A stretch of DNA of 64,000 bases. Origin: Coriobacteriia bacterium (GTDB lineage: Bacteria; Actinomycetota; Coriobacteriia; Coriobacteriales; QAMH01). The notes beneath the pieces are model-generated. The model saw only the letters and a list, made by a program, of their open reading frames with translations. It made no database searches and was not told the DNA's origin. Below, piece after piece: positions 35,106 through 43,459 of the stretch. The stretch lies in the NCBI GenBank assembly GCA_003149935.1, contig QAMH01000006.1, positions 546,121 through 610,120 on the forward strand, given 5' to 3'. How positions within the stretch are numbered: position 1 is the first letter of the stretch; each line of letters starts with the position of its first letter. Position numbers and translations under genes: made by a program.

Positions 35106-37940
35106 CTACTCGAGGGTCTCGAACTCGAGGCCAAACACGACGTCATGGCAGCGCTCGCACAAACCGTCGGGACCAAGCTCGCGGTAGTTCCAGCAGCGGG
35201 GGCACTTCTCGCCGGGTGCCGGCGATACACTCGCCACGAAGCCATCGGCATCATCGGACTCCTCGAGCTCGACGGCCGACACGATGAAGACCTCGGCAAG
35301 CGTATCGAGGCCGTGGGCAGCCAAGGCCTCGATGAGCTGCGTGTTGCCCATGATCGTCGCGGCGGCCTCCTGGCTCTTCGTGAACATGCCGTCGTTTCGC
35401 GCCTCCTCGATGGCCTTCATCACGGCATCGCGAGCCGCCATGACCACCTCGTAGGAAGCCAAGAGTTCCTCGCGCTCGGCGACCGGCAATTGCGGGGCGA
35501 AGTCCTCTGCCGCGGGCCATCCGGCCAGCTGGACAGATGCCACGCGGCCATCCTCCATCATGCCCTCGGGGTACTTCTCCCACACCTCGTCGCAAGTGAA
35601 GGTCAGGATGGGGGCGAACTGGCGTACCATGGCCTCGAGCATGTTAGCAAGCACGCTCTGGGCGCTGCGACGCTCGACGGAAGCGGCAGCGTCAGCGTAG
35701 AGACGGTCCTTCACCGCATCGAAGTACTCGGACGAGATACTGACGATGAAGTCGTACCAAGCACGATAGGCGCTATGGAAGTGATAGTCCTCGTAAGCCT
35801 GCGTCGTCTCCTCTACGAGCGCCTGCAGGCGGGCAAGAGCCCACTTGTCAAACTCGAGCATCTCGTCGGCAGAGACGTAATCCTCGTTGGTGAAGTCGTT
35901 GAGGTTGCTGAGTAGGTAGCGGAACGTATTGCGAATACGACGGTAGGCATCCGAAGTGCGCTCGAAGATGGTGTGACTCACGGACATGTCCTGCGAGTAG
36001 TCGACCGAACCCACCCACAGACGCAAAACGTCGGCACCGAACTCCTTGCAGACCTCGAGTGGGTCGATGACGTTGCCAAGGGACTTGGACATCTTGCGGC
36101 CATTCTCATCGACCGTGAACCCACAGCTCACGACCGTCTTGAAAGGAGCCTCGTCATAGGCTCCCACGCTCGTGAGCAGCGAAGACTGGAACCAGCCACG
36201 ATGCTGGTCGGAACCCTCGAGGTACACGTCGGCCGGACGATGCAGGTACGGACGAGCCTCGCAGACGCTCGTGTGCGACACGCCGGACTCCCACCAGACG
36301 TCGAGGACGTCCTTTTCGGGCTCGAGGTCATGGCTGCCGCAATTGGGGCAGCACACGCTCGATGGCAGATAATCCTCGGGGGCAGTGGTGTACCAGGCAT
36401 CGGCACCCTTGGTGCGGAATAGCTCGATGACGGCATCGAAGCTTTCCTCGTTGGCGACAATCTCTCCACAGGATTTGCACTTGAAGACCGGGATGGGCAC
36501 GCCCCAGTACCGCTGGCGGCTGATGCACCAATCGGGACGCTCCTCGACCATCGACCCGATGCGGTTGGAAGCCCAGGCGGGAATCCAGCGCACGTTATCA
36601 TCGATTTGCTCGAGCGCCCTTTCGCGCAAACCCGTCTTGTCCATGGAGACGAACCATTGCGTGGTCGCGCGGAAGATAACGGGATTCTTGCAACGCCAGC
36701 AATGAGGGTACGAGTGAGTGATATCCTCGCGGGCGATGAGCGCGTTGTCCTCGTCGAGCCACGCGATGATGTCCTCGTTGCTGGCGACGGCATCCTTGCC
36801 AGCCCAGGGGCCACCGCCCTGCATGAACGTGCCATCGTCATCGACGGGCATGATGACGGGTATGTTGAACTTGAGGCCGACCTCGTAGTCATCGGCGCCA
36901 TGGCCGGGAGCGGTGTGAACCGCACCGGAACCCGTATCCAACGTGACATGATCACCGTAGATGAGGGTGCCCGTCATGTCAGCATGAATGGGATGCTTGT
37001 ATGTAGCGCCTGCCAGGTCGACGCCCTTCACGACGAAGGGCTCGCCGTCCTTCTCGACGACTTCGTAGCCCGACCAACCCGCCTTCTCGGCGACGCTTTC
37101 CAGCAACTCGCGGGCAAGCACGAAGTACTCGCCGCGCACGCGCACGGCAACGTATTCCGCATCCGGATTGAGGCTCACGGCAGCGTTGGCAGGAAGCGTC
37201 CACGGGGTGGTCGTCCAGATGATGACCGACATCGCCGCGTCATCGTGCATGACCGGCTTGAAGGCCTCGGGCACCTCGGTAAAGCGGAACTTCACGAAGA
37301 TGGAGGGGCTCACCTCGTCGGAATACTCGATCTCGGCCTCGGCGAGCGCCGTGTGGCAATGCGTACACCAGTGGATGGGCTTGCGACCACGGTAGATCGC
37401 CCCCGAAAGATAGAGGTCCTTGAAGACCTCGATGTTTCCCGCCTCGTACTCGGGCGTGAAGGTAAGGTAGGGGTTGTTCCAGTCACCGGAAACGCCAAGA
37501 CGCTTGAAACCCTCGCGCTGGCCATCAACCTGCTTCTCGGCATATTCACGGCAGATCTTGCGGAAGGTGGGGACATCAATCTTGGCCATCTTCTCGGGAC
37601 CAAGCTCCTCCTCCACCTTGTTCTCGATGGGCAGGCCATGGCAGTCCCAGCCGGGAACGTATGGCGCGTAGTAGCCGCGCTGCGCATGATACTTGACGAT
37701 GATGTCCTTGAGCGTCTTGTTGAGCGCATGGCCGATGTGAATGGGTCCGTTGGCATACGGCGGCCCGTCATGCAGGACGAAGGACTCGTGCCCCTCGTTA
37801 TGGGCGAGCACCTTGTAGTAGAGGTCCATGTCCTCCCACTTCTTGAGGCGCTCCGGCTCATGCTGGGGCAAACTCGCCTTCATCTTGAAGGAAGTCTTGG
37901 GGAGGTTCATCGTATGCTTGTAGTTTGGCGTATCAGGCAT
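35106..37940 (-). CDS. ileS: Isoleucine--tRNA ligase
   Basis: Class I synthetase of 944 residues with editing domain. The HIGH motif is in HDGPPYANGPIHIGHALN near residue 65 and KMSKS in ENGRKMSKSLGNVIDP near 610. The CP1 editing region contains IIWTTTPWTLPANAAVSL. A C-terminal zinc ribbon (KCPRCWNYRELGPDGLCERC) marks the bacterial long form. No T-box leader lies upstream: only 36 bases separate it from the DUF3467 gene, which may be cotranscribed. Confidence 0.97.
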   Translation of the reverse strand: MPDTPNYKHTMNLPKTSFKMKASLPQHEPERLKKWEDMDLYYKVLAHNEGHESFVLHDGPPYANGPIHIGHALNKTLKDIIVKYHAQRGYYAPYVPGWDCHGLPIENKVEEELGPEKMAKIDVPTFRKICREYAEKQVDGQREGFKRLGVSGDWNNPYLTFTPEYEAGNIEVFKDLYLSGAIYRGRKPIHWCTHCHTALAEAEIEYSDEVSPSIFVKFRFTEVPEAFKPVMHDDAAMSVIIWTTTPWTLPANAAVSLNPDAEYVAVRVRGEYFVLARELLESVAEKAGWSGYEVVEKDGEPFVVKGVDLAGATYKHPIHADMTGTLIYGDHVTLDTGSGAVHTAPGHGADDYEVGLKFNIPVIMPVDDDGTFMQGGGPWAGKDAVASNEDIIAWLDEDNALIAREDITHSYPHCWRCKNPVIFRATTQWFVSMDKTGLRERALEQIDDNVRWIPAWASNRIGSMVEERPDWCISRQRYWGVPIPVFKCKSCGEIVANEESFDAVIELFRTKGADAWYTTAPEDYLPSSVCCPNCGSHDLEPEKDVLDVWWESGVSHTSVCEARPYLHRPADVYLEGSDQHRGWFQSSLLTSVGAYDEAPFKTVVSCGFTVDENGRKMSKSLGNVIDPLEVCKEFGADVLRLWVGSVDYSQDMSVSHTIFERTSDAYRRIRNTFRYLLSNLNDFTNEDYVSADEMLEFDKWALARLQALVEETTQAYEDYHFHSAYRAWYDFIVSISSEYFDAVKDRLYADAAASVERRSAQSVLANMLEAMVRQFAPILTFTCDEVWEKYPEGMMEDGRVASVQLAGWPAAEDFAPQLPVAEREELLASYEVVMAARDAVMKAIEEARNDGMFTKSQEAAATIMGNTQLIEALAAHGLDTLAEVFIVSAVELEESDDADGFVASVSPAPGEKCPRCWNYRELGPDGLCERCHDVVFGLEFETLE

Positions 37941-37976
37941 TTTCGTCTCTCTTGATTTAATCGGCTTCGATGGGGT

Positions 37977-38240
37977 CTACATTCCCTGCTCGAGATGCTT
38001 GGAGATGTGCTTGCTCAAGGTCTCCGAAAGGTCGGCGAGCGCGGTAGTGGGCATGATGACGCGCGCAACGAGATGCGCTGGGACGTCATCGCCCTGCTTG
38101 TTGGCATGGTCGACGTAGAGGAAGTCAATGCGGGACTCGGCATTGGTCGTACTCACGATCGAGGCATTGGCATATACGCCGCACATGCGGTCGGGGCTTG
38201 CCTGGATGTTGAAGCGGACCTGCTTGTTCTTCTCGGCCAT
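37977..38240 (-). CDS. DUF3467 family protein
   Basis: Small protein of 87 residues, beginning MAEKNKQVRFNIQASPDRMC. The stretches VYANASIVSTTNAESRIDFL and AHLVARVIMPTTALADLSETL are typical of DUF3467, a conserved family of unknown function. AAAGGA lies before the ATG. No signal or membrane segment is present. It directly precedes ileS, but no functional link is known to me. Confidence 0.75.
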   Translation of the reverse strand: MAEKNKQVRFNIQASPDRMCGVYANASIVSTTNAESRIDFLYVDHANKQGDDVPAHLVARVIMPTTALADLSETLSKHISKHLEQGM

Positions 38241-38324
38241 GGTGGTGTCCTTTCGTCGATATGTAACCCCCGATTCTAACGCAAGAGCCATGGCGAATCA
38301 GCAACAGTTTATGGCGAGGGCAAA

Positions 38325-38424
38325 CCTCGACGGTCGCTTCCCGACGACCCGCTACGCGGGGCCAGTCGCCGGACATGCGATGACGAGCCTCGACGGTCGC
38401 TCCCCGACAGCCCGCTTCGCGGCG
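38325..38424. repeat. Two partial copies of the TCGACGGTCGC repeat
   Basis: Two 37-bp segments (38325-38361 and 38388-38424) start CCTCGACGGTCGCT and continue through a CCCGAC step to a short hairpin (CCCGC-TAC-GCGGG in the first, CCCGC-TTC-GCGG in the second). They match the first half of the full element that follows at 38426-38527, so the intergenic region holds three related units in a row. With that element, this fills the 291 bases between the DUF3467 gene and cca. Confidence 0.75.
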
Positions 38425-38425
38425 C

Positions 38426-38527
38426 GCGTTGGCAGGCCGCCTCGCGTCGATGGTCGCTTCCCGACGGCCCGCTTCGCGGTCCTTACGGCGCGCTCCCTTA
38501 GGCCTCCGCTCGACGGTCTGCCAACGC
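38426..38527. repeat. Structured palindromic repeat, copy A
   Basis: Outer arms of 14 bases (GCGTTGGCAGGCCG at 38426-38439; complement with one mismatch at 38514-38527) enclose a 74-base core. The core is identical at 63 of 74 positions to that of copy B (52491-52564). Within the core, the hairpin CCGC-TTC-GCGG corresponds to CCAC-TTC-GTGG in copy B, a compensated base pair. The element ends 5 bases past the cca stop. Confidence 0.85.
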
Positions 38528-38531
38528 ATAG

Positions 38532-39887
38532 TCATCTAGTGACCAATTGTTGAGCGCGTGTGATGAGTGCTTCGCGTTCGTTGAGCACGTCGCCATCGAC
38601 AACCTCATTCAAAAGCACCTGCAGCACATGACCGATAACTGGCCCGGGTTCCATACCAAGCGCGATCAAATCCGAACCGTTAATCGCAAGGTCCTTCACG
38701 CCGAAGACAGGCTCGGCGTTGAGCTGTTCGTCCATGAGTTTCTCGGCCTTGGCAAACGCTATGCTCATGGGACTGTCAACCATCTGCCCGCGTCCGATGC
38801 CGCTCTTGTCGCAGCGACGGATGGCGAAGAGATCCTGGGCACGTTTGGGGCCATGCTTGAGCAAAAAGCGACGCATGGCCTTGGGGGTGTCGGGGATCGA
38901 AAACATGTGATGACGCACCACCTGTGTGACTGTCTCGCATTCGGAACGGGGCAGCTTCAGACGGCGGCAAACTTCTGCGGCGACGGGCTCACCCACCTTC
39001 TCGTGCCCATAGGCATGGCCCTTGCCCTCTTCGTCGATGGTGAGACAGTGGGGCTTGCCGATGTCATGAAGCAGCAACGCGAAACGCAAGGTCGCCTCCA
39101 TGTCCGTCGGCGCTGCCTCAAGAGCATGCAGGGTGTGTTCCCATACGTCATAGCGATGGAAGGGGTTGCGTTGGTCAAATTCGAACTCGGGCTCGAGCTC
39201 GGGGATGATGGTGAAGACCACATCGTTGTAGGCGCGTAGGACGTCGACGGCATAGGGTCCTTCGAGCAGCCCGCGAAACTCGACCCAGATGCGCTCGACA
39301 GCAATGTTGTCGAGCAGGCCCCGCAGCTCGTGCATCGCATCCGAGGTCTCGGGCTCGATGGTGAACCCGAGCTGGGCGGCAAAGCGCAGGCCCCGCACGA
39401 TGCGCAGGGCATCTTCGGTGAAACGCTCACGTGGATCGCCCACGGCGCGCAAAATGCCTGCCTGCAAATCGGCCTGGCCGCCAAAGTGGTCGACGAGACC
39501 GCGCGCAGGGTTGTAGGCCATGGCGTTTATCGTGAAGTCACGACGAGCCAGGTCGCCATCGATGCGGTCGAGGAACTCGATGGAGTCCGGGTGGCGCCCG
39601 TCGCTGTAGACGCCGTCCGCGCGATAGGTCGTGACCTCGAAGGGCTCGTGGTCGATGATGACGGTCACGGTGCCATGCGCGATGCCGGTATCGATCGTCT
39701 TGAGGCCCGCTTTGGCAGCTGCGGCCTTGATCTGATCGGGCTTGGCGGAGGCGGTGATGTCCCAATCGGCGGGCGTGCGGCCCATGAGCGCATCGCGCAC
39801 ACAACCGCCCACGACATAGGCCTCGTGGCCTGCCGCTTCGAGCAGGTCGAGAATGGTCCGGGCGCTCTGTGGAATCTCGATGTCCAT
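38532..39887 (-). CDS. cca: CCA tRNA nucleotidyltransferase
   Basis: Adds or repairs the 3'-CCA end of tRNAs. The 451-residue protein has the pol-beta head with AYVVGGCVRDALMGRTPADW and the metal-binding Asp pair, then the motif RRDFTINAMAYNP and EDALRIVRGLRFAAQLGF. A C-terminal HD domain follows (HDIGKPHC, KVGEPVAAEVC). An HD domain in Gram-positive-type CCA enzymes suggests an extra phosphohydrolase or structural role. The start at 39887 (MDIEIPQSARTILDLLEAAG) fits the family. Confidence 0.93.
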   Translation of the reverse strand: MDIEIPQSARTILDLLEAAGHEAYVVGGCVRDALMGRTPADWDITASAKPDQIKAAAAKAGLKTIDTGIAHGTVTVIIDHEPFEVTTYRADGVYSDGRHPDSIEFLDRIDGDLARRDFTINAMAYNPARGLVDHFGGQADLQAGILRAVGDPRERFTEDALRIVRGLRFAAQLGFTIEPETSDAMHELRGLLDNIAVERIWVEFRGLLEGPYAVDVLRAYNDVVFTIIPELEPEFEFDQRNPFHRYDVWEHTLHALEAAPTDMEATLRFALLLHDIGKPHCLTIDEEGKGHAYGHEKVGEPVAAEVCRRLKLPRSECETVTQVVRHHMFSIPDTPKAMRRFLLKHGPKRAQDLFAIRRCDKSGIGRGQMVDSPMSIAFAKAEKLMDEQLNAEPVFGVKDLAINGSDLIALGMEPGPVIGHVLQVLLNEVVDGDVLNEREALITRAQQLVTR

Positions 39888-39930
39888 GAGGATATGGTAC
39901 ATCTTATGACGTGTGTGTTGGTAGCCGGGT

Positions 39931-40077
39931 GCGTGTCGCGCTGCCCGACGAACAGAAGCTCCGAAATCGCGAGACGATCTTGCGAGGACTGTTTGAGCGC
40001 GCCGCTCTTGCGCGCGAGTTCCGCAGCAGTCTCGCGATTTTGGAGCTTCGGGTGCGAGTCATTGGCAAGCGACACGC
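39931..40077. repeat. Long imperfect palindrome between the men operon and cca
   Basis: Outer arms GCGTGTCGC (39931-39939) and GCGACACGC (40069-40077) surround inner arms of 21 bases (39955-39975 and 40029-40049) with a single mismatch. Inside these lies another GCGCGC/GCGCGC stem. On the minus strand one frame is open through the whole element. The element occupies nearly the whole 214-base gap between the permease gene and cca. There is no T run typical of a terminator. Confidence 0.75.
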
Positions 40078-40101
40078 GTTCGGCGACCGTAAGCCCCTCG
40101 G

Positions 40102-40839
40102 CTATGCGCTCCTGCGCCAGCGGGTGAGGCGGCGTTCGACGATGTCGAAGGCCTCGTAGAGCAGCACGCCGAGCAGCGCCATCGCCACGATGCCGGCAAA
40201 CATGCGGGCGTATTCGAGCAGCGACCATGCATGCATGATGTAATAGCCCAGGCCGCTCGAACCTGCCATCGACTCGGCGATGAACAGAATCGCGACAGCC
40301 GTACCGCAGGTGATGCGCAGAGCGGTGAACAGGTCGGGGATGGTCGCCGGGAAGATGACGTCACGATAGATGGCAAACTTGCTCGCGCCAAGCGAGCGCA
40401 TGGACTCGACCGCACCGGCTGGCACGTTCTTCGCGGCATCGCGCATCGTGACCATCATCTGGAAGAACACGGCAATGGCGATGAGCACCACCTTGCCCTC
40501 CCCTCCCAGGCCGAAGAGCACGAAGAGGACGGGCAGAAAGACGATCTTGGGAACGGGATAGAGCACGTAGAGCACGGGGCCGAAGATAGCATCAGCGCGC
40601 TCGGAGCGGCCGACCCACAGGCCGAGCGGCACGCCGAAGAGCGCTCCGATGGCCATCGAGAGCAGGATGCGCCCGAGGCTCACCATGAACTCGGGAGCGA
40701 TCTTGCCGATGTTGTCGGCGAGCGCGGGTAGCGTCGCTGCCGGCGTGGGAAGCGCGGGCGAGGCGATGAGCGCCGCGCACACCCACCACAAGACGATGAC
40801 GAAGATGGTGCCCCACACATACCCCAAGGCCTTACGCAT
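40102..40839 (-). CDS. ABC transporter permease in the menaquinone operon (SsuC/TauC type)
   Basis: Inner-membrane permease of 245 residues in the BPD_transp_1 (MetI-like) family, with about six membrane segments. The cytoplasmic EAA loop reads AVESMRSLGASKFAIYRDVIFPATIPDLF, given here as two parts around residues 150-180, and ends in the usual IxxPxxxP form. Its closest general type is the nitrate/sulfonate/taurine/thiamine-precursor importers. The start ATG lies 8 bases inside the ATPase gene. It is the last gene of the operon SBP-menA-menG-ATPase-permease. Confidence 0.9.
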   Translation of the reverse strand: MRKALGYVWGTIFVIVLWWVCAALIASPALPTPAATLPALADNIGKIAPEFMVSLGRILLSMAIGALFGVPLGLWVGRSERADAIFGPVLYVLYPVPKIVFLPVLFVLFGLGGEGKVVLIAIAVFFQMMVTMRDAAKNVPAGAVESMRSLGASKFAIYRDVIFPATIPDLFTALRITCGTAVAILFIAESMAGSSGLGYYIMHAWSLLEYARMFAGIVAMALLGVLLYEAFDIVERRLTRWRRSA

Positions 40840-41626
40840 GGCACGCCTCCTCGTCCTCGTGAGCATGCGTTGCATCGCGCAGCAAGGCGCGAATCTCGTT
40901 GCAGAGCTCGTAATACGCGGAGCTGCCACGATAGGCGGCCTGGCCCATCGCGGGGTTATCGAGCACGCCGACCACATGGCCGGGGCGCGCGCTCAACACG
41001 ACGATGCGCTGCCCGAGATACACCGCCTCGTCGATGGAGTGCGTCACGAGCAGTTGCGCATAGCCTTCCTTCTGCCACAGCTCGAGCAGGGTGTCTTGCA
41101 GCTGCTCGCGCAAGAGCGCATCGAGCGCGGAGAGCGGCTCGTCCATGAGCAGCAAGTCGACATCGAGCGCGATGGAGCGCGCCAGGGCGAGACGCTGCTG
41201 CATGCCGCCGGAAAGCTCGCCAGGATAGGCATGCGCGAAGTCGGCAAGGCCGACGAGGCCCAGAGCCTCACGCGCCTTTGCCTCGCGCTGCTCGCGGTCG
41301 ACGCCGCGTACCTTGAGGCCGAGCTCGGCATTGGCGAGCACCGTCTTCCAGGGCAGCAACCCGAAGTCCTGCAAGATGAGCGCCGTCCTCTGGCGTGGCT
41401 TCGTGATGGGCTGGCCATCGACGAGCACCTCGCCGCTTGAGGGGCGCACGAGCCCGGCGGCCATTTGCAAGGTGGATGACTTGCCGCAGCCCGAAGGCCC
41501 GATGATGGCGAGCGATTCGCCCGCATCCACGGCAAGGCTCAGGCTCTCGAGCGCAAGCAGCCCATCAGCACCATGACGCTCGTCGTCATAACGCAGCGTC
41601 ACATCGCGAAACTCGAGCTTATGCAT
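40832..41626 (-). CDS. ABC transporter ATP-binding protein in the menaquinone operon
   Basis: Cytoplasmic ATPase of 264 residues that powers the adjacent permease. It has Walker A SLAIIGPSGCGKSSTLQMAA, Q-loop LILQDFGLLPW, signature ELSGGMQQRLALARS, Walker B DLLLMDEPLSALDA and switch His VTHSIDEA. The type is SsuB/TauB/NitT-like. Its ATG lies 8 bases before the menG stop, so translation is coupled to the methyltransferase. All motifs are intact. Confidence 0.93.
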   Translation of the reverse strand: MHKLEFRDVTLRYDDERHGADGLLALESLSLAVDAGESLAIIGPSGCGKSSTLQMAAGLVRPSSGEVLVDGQPITKPRQRTALILQDFGLLPWKTVLANAELGLKVRGVDREQREAKAREALGLVGLADFAHAYPGELSGGMQQRLALARSIALDVDLLLMDEPLSALDALLREQLQDTLLELWQKEGYAQLLVTHSIDEAVYLGQRIVVLSARPGHVVGVLDNPAMGQAAYRGSSAYYELCNEIRALLRDATHAHEDEEACHA

Positions 41627-42398
41627 CGGCCGCATCGTCCTTGCTGCAGGCAGCCTTCTTCACGGCGTCGGCAACGGCACTGGTCAGCGGTACGCTGAAC
41701 AGCGGCTTGACGCCCGTGTGCAAGGCAGCGGCACCGAACATGAACGGACGCGCGCACGCCGAGATAAGACCACAGTCTTCGAAGAGGCGCACGAGCTCGT
41801 CTTTGCGCAGGAACTCCTGCGTGCTCTCGTAGAGCCAGTCGTACTCCTTGCGATGCGAGATGCCACCGCCGAAGAGCGTCATGACGTTCTTGTAATAGAA
41901 CTGGTAGAAGGGCTGGATGACGGTGCTCTCGGGTACGGAGGCATCGAGGCAGGCAACGACGCCGCCAGGCCTCGTCACGCGGACCATCTCGCTCACGACT
42001 TGCTCGTAGTCGGGCGTGTTGCGCAGGCCAAAGCTGATGACGGCAGAGTCGAAGGTATTGTCATCGAAGGGCAGCTCCATGGCATTACCCTCGACGAGCA
42101 TCACGTTGGGCAGGGCCTTCGTGCGCTCGCGCGCGACATCGAGCATATGCGCGGAGAAATCGAGCCCGCAGACGAGTACATCGGGGTTTTTCTCGGCGAG
42201 CATAGCGGTGATGTCGCCCGTGCCACAGCACACGTCGAGGATGAAGCCCGCGCGCTTGGCGTTCGTGCAGGGCTTGAGCGCGGCGTCGCACAACGCGCGC
42301 TTCCAGAGGCGATGCATGCCGAGACTGATGCGGTCATTTGCCGCATCGTACCCATCGGCAATCGATTCGAATACACCGTGCACGTGTTCCTTGGCCAC
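41619..42398 (-). CDS. menG: Demethylmenaquinone methyltransferase
   Basis: SAM-dependent methyltransferase (UbiE/MenG family) for the last step of menaquinone synthesis. The 259-residue protein has VFESIADGYDAANDRISLGM at the start, the SAM motif FILDVCCGTGDITAML and the acidic loop VCGLDFSAHMLDVARER. The UbiE signatures SAVISFGLRNTPDYEQVVSEM and VTRPGGVVACLDASVPES follow, each split here within 20 residues. Initiation is at GTG (42398) with GGAGGGG upstream. It lies between menA and the transporter ATPase, which it overlaps by 8 bases. Confidence 0.92.
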   Translation of the reverse strand: MAKEHVHGVFESIADGYDAANDRISLGMHRLWKRALCDAALKPCTNAKRAGFILDVCCGTGDITAMLAEKNPDVLVCGLDFSAHMLDVARERTKALPNVMLVEGNAMELPFDDNTFDSAVISFGLRNTPDYEQVVSEMVRVTRPGGVVACLDASVPESTVIQPFYQFYYKNVMTLFGGGISHRKEYDWLYESTQEFLRKDELVRLFEDCGLISACARPFMFGAAALHTGVKPLFSVPLTSAVADAVKKAACSKDDAADA

Positions 42399-42463
42399 AA
42401 CACTCCCCTCCTCGCAATATCGATGCACCATGATAGCGGATTTGGAAAGTGACGGATGCTGCG

Positions 42464-43441
42464 CTAGATGAGCGACACCATCGCGGCGAGGACGAGCGCG
42501 CCGTTGAAGAAGAGGTTTGCCTTCATGACCGCGCCCATGGACGGACCGCGGACTTCGTGCGTAAGCGGCGTGGTGAGCAGGAAGCGCACAGCCCCGATGC
42601 CAAACACCAAGGTCACGCACGCGGCCCAGAAGCCGGCGTTGAAGTACCAGAACGCACAGTGCAGCACGATGGCAATCCAGAGCACGACGAAGACGCGATA
42701 GACGATGACGCTGCGCGAGCGGCCGAGCACGACGGGAAGCGTCTTTCGTCCGACGGGAATGTCGCGCTCGATATCGCAGTTGTTCTGCGTGGCCATGACC
42801 ATACCGATGCTGATGACGAAGGGCGCGAGACACGAGACGAGGCGCAGCCAATCGACAGGCCAGGGCATGCCGAAGAGTCCGGCATCCGGATACGTATGCG
42901 CGGCGAAGATGCAGATGTCGGCCGCCGGAATGAGCGCGCCCATGACCACACCGCTCACGAGCTCGCCAAGCGGAAAATACGAGATAGGCAGCTTGCCACT
43001 CGAATAGCATACGATGAACAGCGCGCCGACAGCACCGATGACGAGCGGAATCGCGCTTCCCGACCACAGCACGCAGATGATCCCGCAGACAAGCGCGACT
43101 GCCATGTACGCAAGGCCGAGTATGAGCACGGAACGCGGGTTGGGGTTGCTGTAGACGAGTACGGCATCGGTGGGATCATCGGAGTTCTCGACCGTGTCCG
43201 TGCCGGCGCGATAGTCGGCCCAATCGTTCAGGGTGTTGACCGCGGATTGCGCGAAGACGGCGACCGCAAGCAACAGACACCAGATGAACGGCGAGAAGTC
43301 ATAGCCGCAAGCGATGGCATAGACACCGCCGAAGACCGTCGTGAGCACTGAGGGGCCGGGCCAGGTATGCGGCGCGGCGAGACGCACGCACATGAGCGGT
43401 GTGAGGGACTCGTATCTCGTCGTCGGTGCGGAGGCTGCCAT
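42464..43441 (-). CDS. menA: 1,4-dihydroxy-2-naphthoate prenyltransferase (UbiA family)
   Basis: Integral membrane prenyltransferase that joins the naphthoate head group to a polyprenyl diphosphate. The 325-residue protein has eight to nine membrane segments and the two Asp-rich catalytic motifs: NTLNDWADYRAGTDTVENSD (near 70-90) and TQNNCDIERDIPVGRKTLPV (near 215-235). Both metal-binding DxxxD patterns are kept. UbiA members also make other quinones or heme intermediates; the adjacent menG makes MenA most likely. It is 18 bases downstream of the binding-protein gene. Confidence 0.9.
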   Translation of the reverse strand: MAASAPTTRYESLTPLMCVRLAAPHTWPGPSVLTTVFGGVYAIACGYDFSPFIWCLLLAVAVFAQSAVNTLNDWADYRAGTDTVENSDDPTDAVLVYSNPNPRSVLILGLAYMAVALVCGIICVLWSGSAIPLVIGAVGALFIVCYSSGKLPISYFPLGELVSGVVMGALIPAADICIFAAHTYPDAGLFGMPWPVDWLRLVSCLAPFVISIGMVMATQNNCDIERDIPVGRKTLPVVLGRSRSVIVYRVFVVLWIAIVLHCAFWYFNAGFWAACVTLVFGIGAVRFLLTTPLTHEVRGPSMGAVMKANLFFNGALVLAAMVSLI

Positions 43442-43459
43442 CGTTTGCGTCGCGATTGC

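Noticed and set aside
38426..38527. Variable-arm repeats considered as integron attC sites
   Set aside because: The arms lack the conserved GTTRRRY/RYYYAAC core sites, the cores are too similar to each other, and no integrase of the IntI type is nearby.
39887..39902. Upstream start of cca at 39902 (five extra codons)
   Set aside because: The MDIEIPQSARTILD start fits the family better, and no ribosome site supports the longer form.
39665..40228. 187-codon minus-strand frame across the cca start, the long palindrome and the permease end
   Set aside because: It overlaps two well-supported genes in another frame and has no start signal. Only the palindrome inside it was kept as a repeat.
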